Part shown: positions 53,465 through 61,366 of the stretch, in pieces
Position numbering within the stretch: position 1 is the first letter of the stretch
Layout of the letters: every line of letters starts with the position of its first letter
NCBI RefSeq assembly: GCF_007991755.1
Contig: NZ_BJYY01000017.1
Span: 1-64,000 of the forward strand
Length of the DNA stretch: 64,000 nt
Reading direction: 5' to 3'
Source of the DNA: Cellulomonas aerilata
Lineage (GTDB): Bacteria > Actinomycetota > Actinomycetes > Actinomycetales > Cellulomonadaceae
Notes under the pieces: model-generated
What the model was told of the DNA's origin: nothing
Database searches by the model: none
The model's input: the letters and a program-made list of their open reading frames with translations, nothing else
Translations under genes and position numbers: made by a program

Positions 53465-54430
53465 GTGCCCCGACGCCTCACGAACGTGCCCGCCGCTCGA
53501 CCCCATCGGCCCAGCCTGCGCTCCCGGGTGACCGGCGGCCTCACCGCCGCCGCAGTCCTGGGGACGATGCTCGTCGCCGCCGCCCTGCCGGCCCACGCGG
53601 TGACCCCGTCTGCCGCCGGGACCCTCGACGCAGCCCTGGCCACGACCACGACGTCGCCCAAGCTGACGTGGCGGCCGCCCGCGCTGACCAGCCCCACCAC
53701 GGTGACCGTCTCCTCGACGAAGCACAACCTGTCCCTCGCCGCCGGCAGGGACTACATCATCAAGATGCCGACGACGCCGCTCGACGTCCGTGGGGGCCTG
53801 ACCATCGCCGGCGGTCGCAACGTCGTCCTGATCGGCGGCGAGATCCGCAGCACCCGGACCAGCTCCGTCGCCAACGACAAGCGCGGCCTGTACCTCGTCA
53901 ACCAGACGGGCACGCTGCACGTCGAGGGCCTGAAGATCACCGGCAGCACCCTGGCGGAGGGCATCAACCTCGACCAGCGCGCCGGGGGCACGGTCCAGCT
54001 GCAGAACATCCGCGTCGACACCGTGTACGGCAGCCTGAACGGGCACCACGCCGACGTCCTGCAGACGTGGGGCGGACCGGCGACCCTGCGGGTGGACCGG
54101 CTGACCGGCTACACGACCTACCAGGGCTTCATGTTCCAGCCCACGCAGTTCGGCTCGCCGAGCCCCAAGCTGTTCGACCTGCGCAACATCAACATCGTGG
54201 GTCGGACCGGCAGCGGCTACCTGATGTGGCGGGACGGCAAGACGTGGCCGATGAAGATCACGAACGTCTGGGGGAAGCCGTCCATCACCGGGCTCCCGCG
54301 GGGGCAGTGGCTGCGCCCGGACAACACCACCTACGGCTTCGGCTACGTCAAGGTCGGGACCCCGTCCACCGGCGACTTCGTGCCGGCGACCCGCGCCGGC
54401 ACGGCGTACGTCTCGCCCGGCTACCTCTGA
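53465..54430 (+). CDS. Exported beta-helix-like protein, paralog 4, minimal form
   Basis: A 321-residue secreted protein, the shortest of the signal-peptide forms, consisting of the core only. The GTG at 53465 follows GGAG by 6 bases; a longer in-frame upstream extension has no signal-peptide logic. The signal peptide ends at about AHA (residue 46). The core (about 68-321) shows [75 protein letters not shown] and a terminal AYVSPGYL. Terminators on both sides make it a separate transcription unit. Confidence 0.78.
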   Translation: MPRRLTNVPAARPHRPSLRSRVTGGLTAAAVLGTMLVAAALPAHAVTPSAAGTLDAALATTTTSPKLTWRPPALTSPTTVTVSSTKHNLSLAAGRDYIIKMPTTPLDVRGGLTIAGGRNVVLIGGEIRSTRTSSVANDKRGLYLVNQTGTLHVEGLKITGSTLAEGINLDQRAGGTVQLQNIRVDTVYGSLNGHHADVLQTWGGPATLRVDRLTGYTTYQGFMFQPTQFGSPSPKLFDLRNINIVGRTGSGYLMWRDGKTWPMKITNVWGKPSITGLPRGQWLRPDNTTYGFGYVKVGTPSTGDFVPATRAGTAYVSPGYL

Positions 54431-54447
54431 GCCGACGGGACGGCCCT

Positions 54448-54485
54448 CAGCGGCGCCCGGGACCGAGCGGCTCCGGGCGCCGCTG
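54448..54485 (+). terminator. Hairpin terminator after paralog 4
   Basis: A 13-bp stem (54448-54460 with 54473-54485) with a 12-base loop, starting 18 bp past the stop. Confidence 0.8.
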
Positions 54486-54511
54486 ATCCACGCCGCACGA
54501 CGCCGGACGAG

Positions 54512-54544
54512 GACGGGCACGGGGTCGCCTACCCCGTGCCCGTC
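54512..54544. terminator. Second hairpin between paralog 4 and the convergent glycosyltransferase
   Basis: A 13-bp perfect stem (54512-54524 with 54532-54544), 7-base loop, followed on the plus strand by the U-rich GTTGTCTTCTGT. This is the most canonical intrinsic terminator in the window. Confidence 0.88.
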
Positions 54545-54555
54545 GTTGTCTTCTG

Positions 54556-55554
54556 TCAGAGAGCGGGGTGACCGGCCCGCTCGAGGTGGTCCAGCGTCCC
54601 CTGCTGCTGCACGATGCGGCGCACCAGCCGCGCGACGGCGACCGCGACCCGCGGGTCCGGCACGCGGGTGCTGGCGCGCAGCGCCGGGATCAGCGCTCCG
54701 AGCACGAGGCGGCGCACGGCCGGACGACGGCTCGCCCCCACGACCACGGCCACCGGCGCCGGCAGCCCCGCGGTGTAGACGTCGACGTCCTCGGCGGCGG
54801 AGTCCGGGTGCCGCAGCGACAGCTCGGCGCGGCCGGCGCCCTCGCGCCAGCTGTCCCGCAGGAACTGGTCCACGGTGCGCGAGTGCCGGTGCGTCGACCG
54901 CAGGTTGCGGTCGAACACGCCGACCAGCCCGGCGGCCGCGCAGGCCAGCCCGGTCTCGCGGTCCTCGTGGCGGTACCCGAACTCCTCGAGGGTGCCCAGG
55001 CCCGCCCGCTCGTAGCCGGCCCGGGTCATCGACACGTTGCCGGTCCACAGGTGCTGAAGGACGTCGGTGGGGTCGCTCTCGTAGATCCGGCAGCGGCCCT
55101 CGTACTCCTGCGCGTACATGATCGTCGCGAAGGCGGCGCCCGTGGCGTTCTCCGGGACGGCGGTCGGCATGTAGCCGACGACGACCTGGTCGTCCCGGCC
55201 CTCGTGCGCGGCGAGGTGCCCGCGCAGCAGACCGGGCGCCGGCAGCACGTCGTCGTCCAGGAAGACCAGGACCCGTCCTCGCGCGCGCGCCATGGCGCGG
55301 GCATCCGCCGCACGCTTGCCGCCGTGCTCCTGGCGCAGCGGCACCACCCGGGCGTCCCGCTCGGCGAGAGCCTGCAGCGCCTCGGAGGTGCCGTCCGTGC
55401 TGCCGTCGTCGACGACCACGATCTCGCTGGAGGCCACGTCGTCGGCGAGCAGCGCCTCGACCACGGCCACGACGGACTCCCGCCGGTTGCGGGTGGGGAC
55501 GAGCACGGAGATGTCGGGGTCCGGGCGCGCCGGATCCGGCAGAGGGGAGGTCAT
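54556..55554 (-). CDS. Glycosyltransferase family 2
   Basis: A 332-residue GT-A enzyme with ISVLVPTRNRRESV at the N-terminus, the nucleotide-binding VVVDDGSTDGTSEAL, and the DxD-type metal site VLVFLDDDVLPAPG. HEDRETGLACAAAG provides the later acidic motif. No membrane segment. The last about 90 residues carry Ala/Val/Arg-rich helices. It lies 24 bp downstream of the membrane-anchored paralog 5 and is probably co-transcribed with it. Confidence 0.9.
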   Translation of the reverse strand: MTSPLPDPARPDPDISVLVPTRNRRESVVAVVEALLADDVASSEIVVVDDGSTDGTSEALQALAERDARVVPLRQEHGGKRAADARAMARARGRVLVFLDDDVLPAPGLLRGHLAAHEGRDDQVVVGYMPTAVPENATGAAFATIMYAQEYEGRCRIYESDPTDVLQHLWTGNVSMTRAGYERAGLGTLEEFGYRHEDRETGLACAAAGLVGVFDRNLRSTHRHSRTVDQFLRDSWREGAGRAELSLRHPDSAAEDVDVYTAGLPAPVAVVVGASRRPAVRRLVLGALIPALRASTRVPDPRVAVAVARLVRRIVQQQGTLDHLERAGHPAL

Positions 55555-55578
55555 GGCCGAATCCTGCCAGACCGCACG

Positions 55579-56568
55579 CTACTCACCGTCGCCGTCGAGG
55601 TAGCCCGGCGACTCGTACCCGAGCCCCGCGCGGCCGTCCGGCACGAAGTCGCCGCCGGGCGGCACGCCGACCCGGACCTCGGCCCAGCTGCCCTCCGCGT
55701 CGTCCGTCGCCCACGTCAGCGCCTCCGGGTCACGCTCGTCCGCGAAGTCGCCGTCCGTCGGGGGCGCCACCCACACGTCCCGGACGTCGACGTCCCACGC
55801 GCCGCCGTCGCGCCAGAGCATGTAGCGCGCGCCCCCCTCGCCGACGATGTTCACGTGCCGCAGGTCGACCGTGTCGGGGTCCTCCTCGAGGAACTGCCGG
55901 GGCAGGAGGAAGAGCCCCTGGTAGTTCGTGCGACCGGTGAGACGGTCGACCCGGAGCACCGCCGGCCCGGCCCACGACTGGATGACGTCCGCGTGGTGGC
56001 TCTCCTCGGCGCCGTGGACGGTGTCGATGCGGATGTTCTGCAGCTGGACCGTCCCGCCCACGCGCTGGTCCAGGTCGATGCCCTCGGCGAGCTCCGGACC
56101 GGTGATGTACAGGCCCTCGACGTGGGCGGTGCCGGTCTGGTCCTTGAGCAGCAGGCCACGGACCTCGGTGGTGTCCTCGCCCGGCTCGGTGATGCGGATC
56201 TCGCCGCCCCGGAGCACGACGTCGCGGCCGCCGACGATCACCAGGCCACCTCGCACGTCGAGCGGCTCGTCCGGCATCCGGACGATGTAGTCCTGGTCGG
56301 GCTCGAGCTGGAGGTCGCGGTTGTCCTCGGTCACGTCCACGGTGACCGGGTCCTCGAGCGTCGGCGGGGCCCAGGTGAGCCGGCCCGGCACCCCCGCCTG
56401 CTCCGCCCCGCCGCGCCACGCGCGCACGCCGAGCAGCAGCGCCGTCGCCAGCACCGCCAGCGCCACGACGGCGGCGACCACGGTGACGACGAGGCGACGG
56501 CCCCTGCGCGGGGCCGTGGGCCAGCCGTCGTCGTGGACGGGTCGGACGGACGTTCCGGTGTCGACCAT
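55579..56568 (-). CDS. Membrane-anchored beta-helix-like protein, paralog 5
   Basis: A 329-residue family member. Instead of a cleavable signal it has a basic cytoplasmic stretch and one N-terminal membrane helix (about 27-50, VVTVVAAVVALAVLATALLLGV), so the core should face outwards while tethered. The core (about 60-325) keeps LTWAPPTLEDPVTVDV, GGRDVVLRGGEI, DQTGTAHVEGLYITGP, QNIRIDTVHGAE and HADVIQSWAGP. It is more acidic than its paralogs. ATG at 56568 follows GAGGAG by 6 bases. It is placed between the Wzy-like and GT2 genes, hinting at a link to polymer assembly. Confidence 0.78.
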   Translation of the reverse strand: MVDTGTSVRPVHDDGWPTAPRRGRRLVVTVVAAVVALAVLATALLLGVRAWRGGAEQAGVPGRLTWAPPTLEDPVTVDVTEDNRDLQLEPDQDYIVRMPDEPLDVRGGLVIVGGRDVVLRGGEIRITEPGEDTTEVRGLLLKDQTGTAHVEGLYITGPELAEGIDLDQRVGGTVQLQNIRIDTVHGAEESHHADVIQSWAGPAVLRVDRLTGRTNYQGLFLLPRQFLEEDPDTVDLRHVNIVGEGGARYMLWRDGGAWDVDVRDVWVAPPTDGDFADERDPEALTWATDDAEGSWAEVRVGVPPGGDFVPDGRAGLGYESPGYLDGDGE

Positions 56569-56638
56569 GGGCCGCTCCTCAGGCTGGTGCACGAAGGGGT
56601 GCGTGGGGTGGAGCCGCGACCGGGCTGCGGTCGGCGCG

Positions 56639-56673
56639 CGCGAGGCCCCCGGCGCCGGGCCGGGGGCCTCGCG
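56639..56673 (-). terminator. Hairpin terminator after the wzy-like gene
   Basis: A perfect 14-bp stem (56639-56652 with 56660-56673), 7-base loop, starting 13 bp past the stop of the wzy-like gene. Confidence 0.85.
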
Positions 56674-56685
56674 ACGGCGACCGGC

Positions 56686-58173
56686 TCAGGCGCTCGCGCC
56701 GAGCCGCCGCCGGATGGCGAGCTGCCGGGCCACCGCCGGCTCCGGCCTGCTGCCGGCGAGCCCGACCACCGCCCCGGCCGCCGCGAAGAGCGACTGCGGC
56801 GTCCCGGCGTTGGTGACGTAGGGCCAGATGAGGCAGGCGACCGGCAGGAACACCAGGACGCCGAACACGGCCGCCGACGCCGCCCGGACCGAGCCGTCCT
56901 CCATCCGTGCGGCCCGCCAGGACCGACGTGCCAGGACGATCAGGGAGATGGCCGTGACCAGCAGGAGGCCCACCCCGCCCCGCAGGATCAGGGTGATGTA
57001 CTGGCTCTCGGTGAACTTGAACGCGACGTCGTTCGGCCCGACGGACAGCCCGAGGGGCGCCGCCTCGGCCAGGAGCGGGATGTAGTCGTTCTGCCACACC
57101 TGGATGCGGAACGCGAGCGTCTGCGGAACCACGCCGTCACTCATGCCCGTCGCGCTCGTCGGCGTCGTCTGCTGCTCGTACCGGGCCACCAGCGACGGCC
57201 AGAACAGCGCGGTGCACAGCGCGGCGCCCAGGACGAGCGCGATGAAGCCGCGCTGGAACCGCCCGACGACCACCGCTGCGACGAGGAACCCGACGATCAC
57301 CCAGAGCAGGGTCGTGATGGTGACGGACAGGACGAGTGCCGCGGTGTCGATGGCCAGCACCGCGACGAGTCCCCGTCGCCGCAGGACCTCGGTGTTGTCG
57401 CGGAGCAGCAGGACCGCCGCGATCAGCAGCGGCACCACGAGGTAGCCACCCAGCGAGTGGGCGATCGTGAACGGACCGGTGATCCGGGGCGTCAGCTCTC
57501 CCGGCTCGGGCTGGAGCCCGGAGCCGACCGAGGTGAGGAGCATGTCCCGGACGCCGGGGGCGTCGACGAACTGCAGCAGCCCGAGCAGCGCCGGGACCAT
57601 GCTCACCAGCAGCACCCAGCGCAGCACGACGTTCGTCTCCGCCCGGCTCGAGATGCCGCGCGAGACCACCCACCAGGTCGCGAAGGTGAAGGCGGGGAAC
57701 AGGGCGTCCCGGAGCAGGACGGCGAGCTCCAGGTCGCCCCGGATCCCGTTGACGACGCCCACGACCAGGCCGAACACGGCGACCGCGGCGAGCGAGACGT
57801 CGACCGCGTTGATCCGGCGCCACCGCCCGAGCCGTCGCACCAGGAGGGGCACGAGGCACACGACGAGCAGCAGCTCGGACAGCTTGAAGCCGGGGACCGG
57901 GAAGTCGCGGCCGAGGCCGGCCATCGCCGGCACGACCGACGCGACGACGACGGAGGCCACGAGGGGCCGGCGCCAGATCAGCCCGATCAGGACGATGGCC
58001 AGCACCGCCCCGAGCGGGGCGAGCGGGTGCACCACCGAGGTGAGGCCCACCACGACGGCGGCGACGGCCGCGGCCACCAGCGTGGCGATCAGCGGACCCG
58101 GACCACCGTCCCCGTCACCGGTGTCCTGCTCGGTGAGGGTCCGCTCGAGCTGGTCCGGCCGGACTGACGTCAC
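56686..58173 (-). CDS. O-antigen ligase/polymerase-like membrane protein (Wzy type)
   Basis: A 495-residue integral membrane protein with about 12 helices and a larger extracytoplasmic loop around residues 330-390 (TGMSDGVVPQTLAFRIQVWQN). The motif RITGPFTIAHSLGGYL resembles the Wzy_C/O-antigen ligase region. It would polymerise or ligate repeat units delivered by Wzx. The start is the GTG at 58173, overlapping the chain-length gene by GTGA, so the pair is translationally coupled. Confidence 0.83.
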   Translation of the reverse strand: MTSVRPDQLERTLTEQDTGDGDGGPGPLIATLVAAAVAAVVVGLTSVVHPLAPLGAVLAIVLIGLIWRRPLVASVVVASVVPAMAGLGRDFPVPGFKLSELLLVVCLVPLLVRRLGRWRRINAVDVSLAAVAVFGLVVGVVNGIRGDLELAVLLRDALFPAFTFATWWVVSRGISSRAETNVVLRWVLLVSMVPALLGLLQFVDAPGVRDMLLTSVGSGLQPEPGELTPRITGPFTIAHSLGGYLVVPLLIAAVLLLRDNTEVLRRRGLVAVLAIDTAALVLSVTITTLLWVIVGFLVAAVVVGRFQRGFIALVLGAALCTALFWPSLVARYEQQTTPTSATGMSDGVVPQTLAFRIQVWQNDYIPLLAEAAPLGLSVGPNDVAFKFTESQYITLILRGGVGLLLVTAISLIVLARRSWRAARMEDGSVRAASAAVFGVLVFLPVACLIWPYVTNAGTPQSLFAAAGAVVGLAGSRPEPAVARQLAIRRRLGASA

Positions 58174-59324
58174 GGCCGCCCGGCGAGGTCCCGCGCCTTG
58201 GGGCGCTCGACCTCGGGGTGGTCGTCCGCGGCGGGGGCCGCCGAGGCCGCCGCTGCGAGGGTCGCGGCGCGGGCACGTGCCCAGCGGCGCGGGGCCGGCG
58301 TGAGCGCCACCGCGACGGAGGTGATGTCGAGCGAACGCAGGCGCATCAGCGCCCGGTCGGCCGAGCGGACCGGCGTCCCGGCGGGCAGCACCAGCACGGT
58401 GGCGTCGGAGCGCTGGACACCGAGCTCGCCCTCGTTGCCCGAGCCGAGCACGCCGTGCGCGGTCCAGGTGGCGTGCGGGATCGGGTCGCCGTCGGTGGCG
58501 CTGCGGCTGAGGTTCTGGTTGGCCACGTGCAGGATGTCCGCCAGGTCGGCCGCGATGCGCGCCGACGCACGGTCGGTGGCCACGATCGCCACCTCGCGGA
58601 CGTCCGGCGCCAGCCGCAGCGCACGCAGGGCGAGGACGTCACCGGCGACCCGGTTGCTGCTCCGGGAGAGGTCGATGACCGGGAGCTCGGTCATCGAGCG
58701 CAGGTCGACCCCCGACCGGATGCGCGAGTCCAGGCGCTCCAGCAGCATGGCGACCGCGAGACCCAGCAGCAGGCCGGCGACGATCCCCACGGCGCGGTTG
58801 GACACGTTCAGCCCGCCCTCCGAGCTCACCTGGGCGTCCTGCAGGAGGATGAGGTTGCCGACCGGGATGTTCGGGGTCACGCCGCTCGTCAGGGCGGTGT
58901 TGAGACTGGTGAAGTAGGCGCGGGCGAGAGCCTCGTCCGCAGCCGTGAAGCTCACCTCGACCACGGCGGTCGACTCGACGGCCTCCACGCTCATGCTCGC
59001 CGCGAGCTCGTCGCGCGAGGCGCCGGTCTGCAGGCTCACCGAGTCGAGGATGCTGGGGTCGGTCTGGAGGATGACGGCGTAGGTCCGCGCGAGCAGCTGG
59101 GCGTCGTTGGGTGTCGTGGTCCGCAGCGGCGACGCGGGGTCCGGCCGCTCGACGACCCGCACCGGGACCAGGAACCGTCCCTCCGCGGTGGACTGCGGGG
59201 TCGGGACGAACGGTGCGCTCGCGCTCGCCGCGGCGGCCGTCAGGACGGTGATGCCGAGGACGACCCACCAGAAGCGGCGCAGGGCGCTCCACACGTGGGT
59301 GCTCGGGGAGGCAGATTGATTCAC
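58170..59324 (-). CDS. Wzz-like chain-length determinant protein
   Basis: A 384-residue protein with the Wzz layout: an N-terminal helix at about 17-40 (FWWVVLGITVLTAAAASASA), a periplasm-facing alpha/beta region, and a second helix at about 200-220 (AVGIVAGLLLGLAVAMLLE). The cytoplasmic C-terminal part (about 230-384) resembles a degenerate tyrosine-kinase/ParA fold (EVAIVATDRASARIAADLA, VLVLPAGTPV) without a Walker A motif. The GTG at 59324 follows GAGGAG. It is expected to set polymer length with the coupled Wzy-like protein. Confidence 0.83.
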   Translation of the reverse strand: MNQSASPSTHVWSALRRFWWVVLGITVLTAAAASASAPFVPTPQSTAEGRFLVPVRVVERPDPASPLRTTTPNDAQLLARTYAVILQTDPSILDSVSLQTGASRDELAASMSVEAVESTAVVEVSFTAADEALARAYFTSLNTALTSGVTPNIPVGNLILLQDAQVSSEGGLNVSNRAVGIVAGLLLGLAVAMLLERLDSRIRSGVDLRSMTELPVIDLSRSSNRVAGDVLALRALRLAPDVREVAIVATDRASARIAADLADILHVANQNLSRSATDGDPIPHATWTAHGVLGSGNEGELGVQRSDATVLVLPAGTPVRSADRALMRLRSLDITSVAVALTPAPRRWARARAATLAAAASAAPAADDHPEVERPKARDLAGRP

Positions 59325-59671
59325 GCGTACTCCTCTGTGGTGGCGGGCCGGCAAGGTTCGGCCCCGCAGGCCGCAGCACACGGTGGTCGAGCCGGACACC
59401 CGCCTCTCGGGCGGCGTCGAACGCCCACGCGGCGATGAGATCCCAGACTACTGCAGGTCCTCAGGCCGTCCCCGGACGCGTCGGGGCAGTTCACCCGGTC
59501 GCAGGAGCATCTTCACCCGTCACGCGCAGCGCGTTCACAGGAGGCCCGCCGGGGAGCCGGGGCGGGCCCGCCCGCACCCCCCGAAAGGGCGTAGGCCGAC
59601 GCCGGCTCCGGGGCGGTGGTGAGAGCATCAGGGCGCCCGCACGCCTGGTCGACGACCCGAAGGACCGTACA
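59325..59671. promoter_or_regulatory. 347-bp divergent spacer with two TTCACCCG boxes
   Basis: TTCACCCG occurs at 59490-59497 and 59512-59519, 22 bp apart (two helical turns). On the minus strand, TAGTCT (59450-59445) is a possible -10 for the wzz-wzy transcript. No small gene is recognised. An upstream in-frame extension of the plus-strand glycosyltransferase has no conserved content. Confidence 0.5.
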
Positions 59672-60676
59672 TTGCCCCGCACCCAGAGCCCGCTGCCCCG
59701 TCGCGGCGGTCGTCCTGACGTCGTCCACGTAACCTGGCAGCGCCACGGCGGCCGCGCCGAGGAGATCGCCCACGCGCTCGGCGGTCGCCCCCTGCACGTC
59801 TACCCCGCCGGGCTGACGCGGCGCCACCTGTTCCTGGTGCGGTACGTGCTCAGCCTGCTGCAGACGGTCGCCGGGCTGGTCCGCCTGCGCCCGAGGTCGG
59901 TCATCGTCACGAACCCGCCGGTGTTCCCCGGGCTCACCGTGGCCGCGTACAGCGCCCTGACCCGGCGCCCGTTCGTGCTGGACAGCCACCCCGGCTCGTT
60001 CGGCGACATGGGGAACGCGGTGGCGCGACGGATGCTCGCCGTGACGCAGTGGCTCGCCCGCCGTGCCTCCGCCGTCATGGTGACCGTCGACTCCTACGCC
60101 GAGCAGGTCGAGTCCTGGGGCGGCCGCGGCCTGGTGGTGCACGAGGCACCGCCGCTGTGGCAGGTCCCCGCGGCTCCCGGCCGAGCTCGCCGTCGCGTGC
60201 TCTACGTGGGCGTCTTCGCCAAGGACGAGCCGGTCGAGGAGGTCGTCCGGGCGGCGGCGCTGCTGCCCGACATCGACGTCGCCCTCACCGGGGACCTGGA
60301 CCGGTGCCCGCCCGGCCTGCGCGAGAGCGCGCCCGCGAACGTGGACTTCGTGGGCTTCCTCGGCCCGGCGGCCTACGCCGCCGAGTTCGCCCGGGCCGAC
60401 GTCGTGATGTCTCTGACCACGGAGCCGACGTCCATCATGCGGTCGGCGTACGAGGCGGTGTACGCCCGCCGACCGCTGGTGACCACCGACTGGCCCTCGT
60501 TGCGCGCCGTCTTCCCGACCGCCCACCACACGCCGAACGAGTCGAGCGGTCTCGCCGCGGCGGTGCGGGAGGCCCTGCTGGACGGGCCCGAGGTCCTCGA
60601 CGTCGCCCTGCGTGAGCAGGAGCAGCGGTGGGCCGAGCAGGTCGCCGGACTGAGGTCCGCTCTGCGCCTGGGGTGA
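59672..60676 (+). CDS. GT-B glycosyltransferase (group 1-like)
   Basis: A 334-residue protein with VVHVTWQRHGGRAEEIAHAL near the start, FVLDSHPGSFGDMGNAVARR in the N-terminal domain, and VLYVGVFAKDEPVEEVVRAA opening the donor domain. EPTSIMRSAYEAVYARRPLV is the donor-binding segment. No standard start lies in frame at the right place. TTG at 59672, 8 bases after GAAGGA, is chosen. It is divergent from the wzz-wzy pair. Confidence 0.8.
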   Translation: MPRTQSPLPRRGGRPDVVHVTWQRHGGRAEEIAHALGGRPLHVYPAGLTRRHLFLVRYVLSLLQTVAGLVRLRPRSVIVTNPPVFPGLTVAAYSALTRRPFVLDSHPGSFGDMGNAVARRMLAVTQWLARRASAVMVTVDSYAEQVESWGGRGLVVHEAPPLWQVPAAPGRARRRVLYVGVFAKDEPVEEVVRAAALLPDIDVALTGDLDRCPPGLRESAPANVDFVGFLGPAAYAAEFARADVVMSLTTEPTSIMRSAYEAVYARRPLVTTDWPSLRAVFPTAHHTPNESSGLAAAVREALLDGPEVLDVALREQEQRWAEQVAGLRSALRLG

Positions 60677-60724
60677 GCGCCGCCGCGCGGGGCGGCGGGG
60701 CTGCGCACCCGGGGCGGCGGGGGC

Positions 60725-60747
60725 TGCGCACCCGGACGGGGTGCGCG
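60725..60747. terminator. Hairpin between the glycosyltransferase and the HAD gene
   Basis: A 9-bp stem around GCGCACCC/GGGTGCGC (loop GGACG), next to a 24-25-bp direct repeat (60695-60733) and the palindromic GGCCGGCC stretch, between convergent genes. Confidence 0.65.
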
Positions 60748-60754
60748 GCCGGCC

Positions 60755-61366
60755 TCAGGCCGGTCCGGCCCCGCTGCCCGGGCGCACCTCGAACTCGCGG
60801 ATCCGGCCACCGTGCCGGACCTCGTAGACGACGTCCGCCAGCTCGGCCATCGGCAGGTCGATGACGGTGTCGTCGGTGAGGAACACGTCCACGCGGTCCA
60901 GCCCCGCCGCCCGCAGGCGGACGGTCTTCTGCGGGCCCTCGTTGTTCACGAGCGTCCGCTGCCGCACGTAGCTGGCGTGAACCTCCGGGATGTCCAGGGC
61001 GGCGGCGAGGTGGTCGGCGTAGACCTGCGGTGCGGCGGTGGTCAGGATCGTCCGACCCTCCCACTCCCGGACCATCGCCACGACCTCCGGGTGGCCGTGC
61101 TCGGCGAGCATCGTCCGGGCCCAGTCGGCCACCTGGTCGGCGGGGACGCCGGCACCGAGGTCGCACACCAGGCGCTTGAACGCGTGATGCGGGAGCACGT
61201 GCAGCTTGCGCAGCACCCCGGCGGCGACGAGCGCGCCCAGCGCGGCGGGCCTGCGCTCGGCCACCAGCCGGCGGGTCAGGAAGCGCACGAAGTACGGGAA
61301 CGTGTTGACGTCGACGACTGTGCCGTCGAGGTCCGTGGCGAGCACCCCGCCGCGCTGCTCAGGCAT
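60755..61366 (-). CDS. HAD-superfamily phosphatase (SerB-like, type IB)
   Basis: A 203-residue haloacid-dehalogenase phosphatase. Motif I is ATDLDGTVVDVN with the nucleophile and acid/base Asp. Motif II is ILTTAAPQ. The conserved Lys is likely KTVRLRA, and motif IV is FLTDDTVIDLPM. The fold resembles phosphoserine phosphatase-like proteins with a helical cap. The ATG at 61366 overlaps the phosphoribosyltransferase stop by 8 bp, so the two are coupled, suggesting that a phosphoribosylated product is dephosphorylated. Substrate unknown. Confidence 0.83.
   Translation of the reverse strand: MPEQRGGVLATDLDGTVVDVNTFPYFVRFLTRRLVAERRPAALGALVAAGVLRKLHVLPHHAFKRLVCDLGAGVPADQVADWARTMLAEHGHPEVVAMVREWEGRTILTTAAPQVYADHLAAALDIPEVHASYVRQRTLVNNEGPQKTVRLRAAGLDRVDVFLTDDTVIDLPMAELADVVYEVRHGGRIREFEVRPGSGAGPA

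Noticed and set aside
54568-58167. 1199-codon plus-strand frame over the GT2, paralog 5 and wzy genes
   Set aside because: Antisense shadow; the minus-strand genes have clear motifs, starts and ribosome-binding sites.
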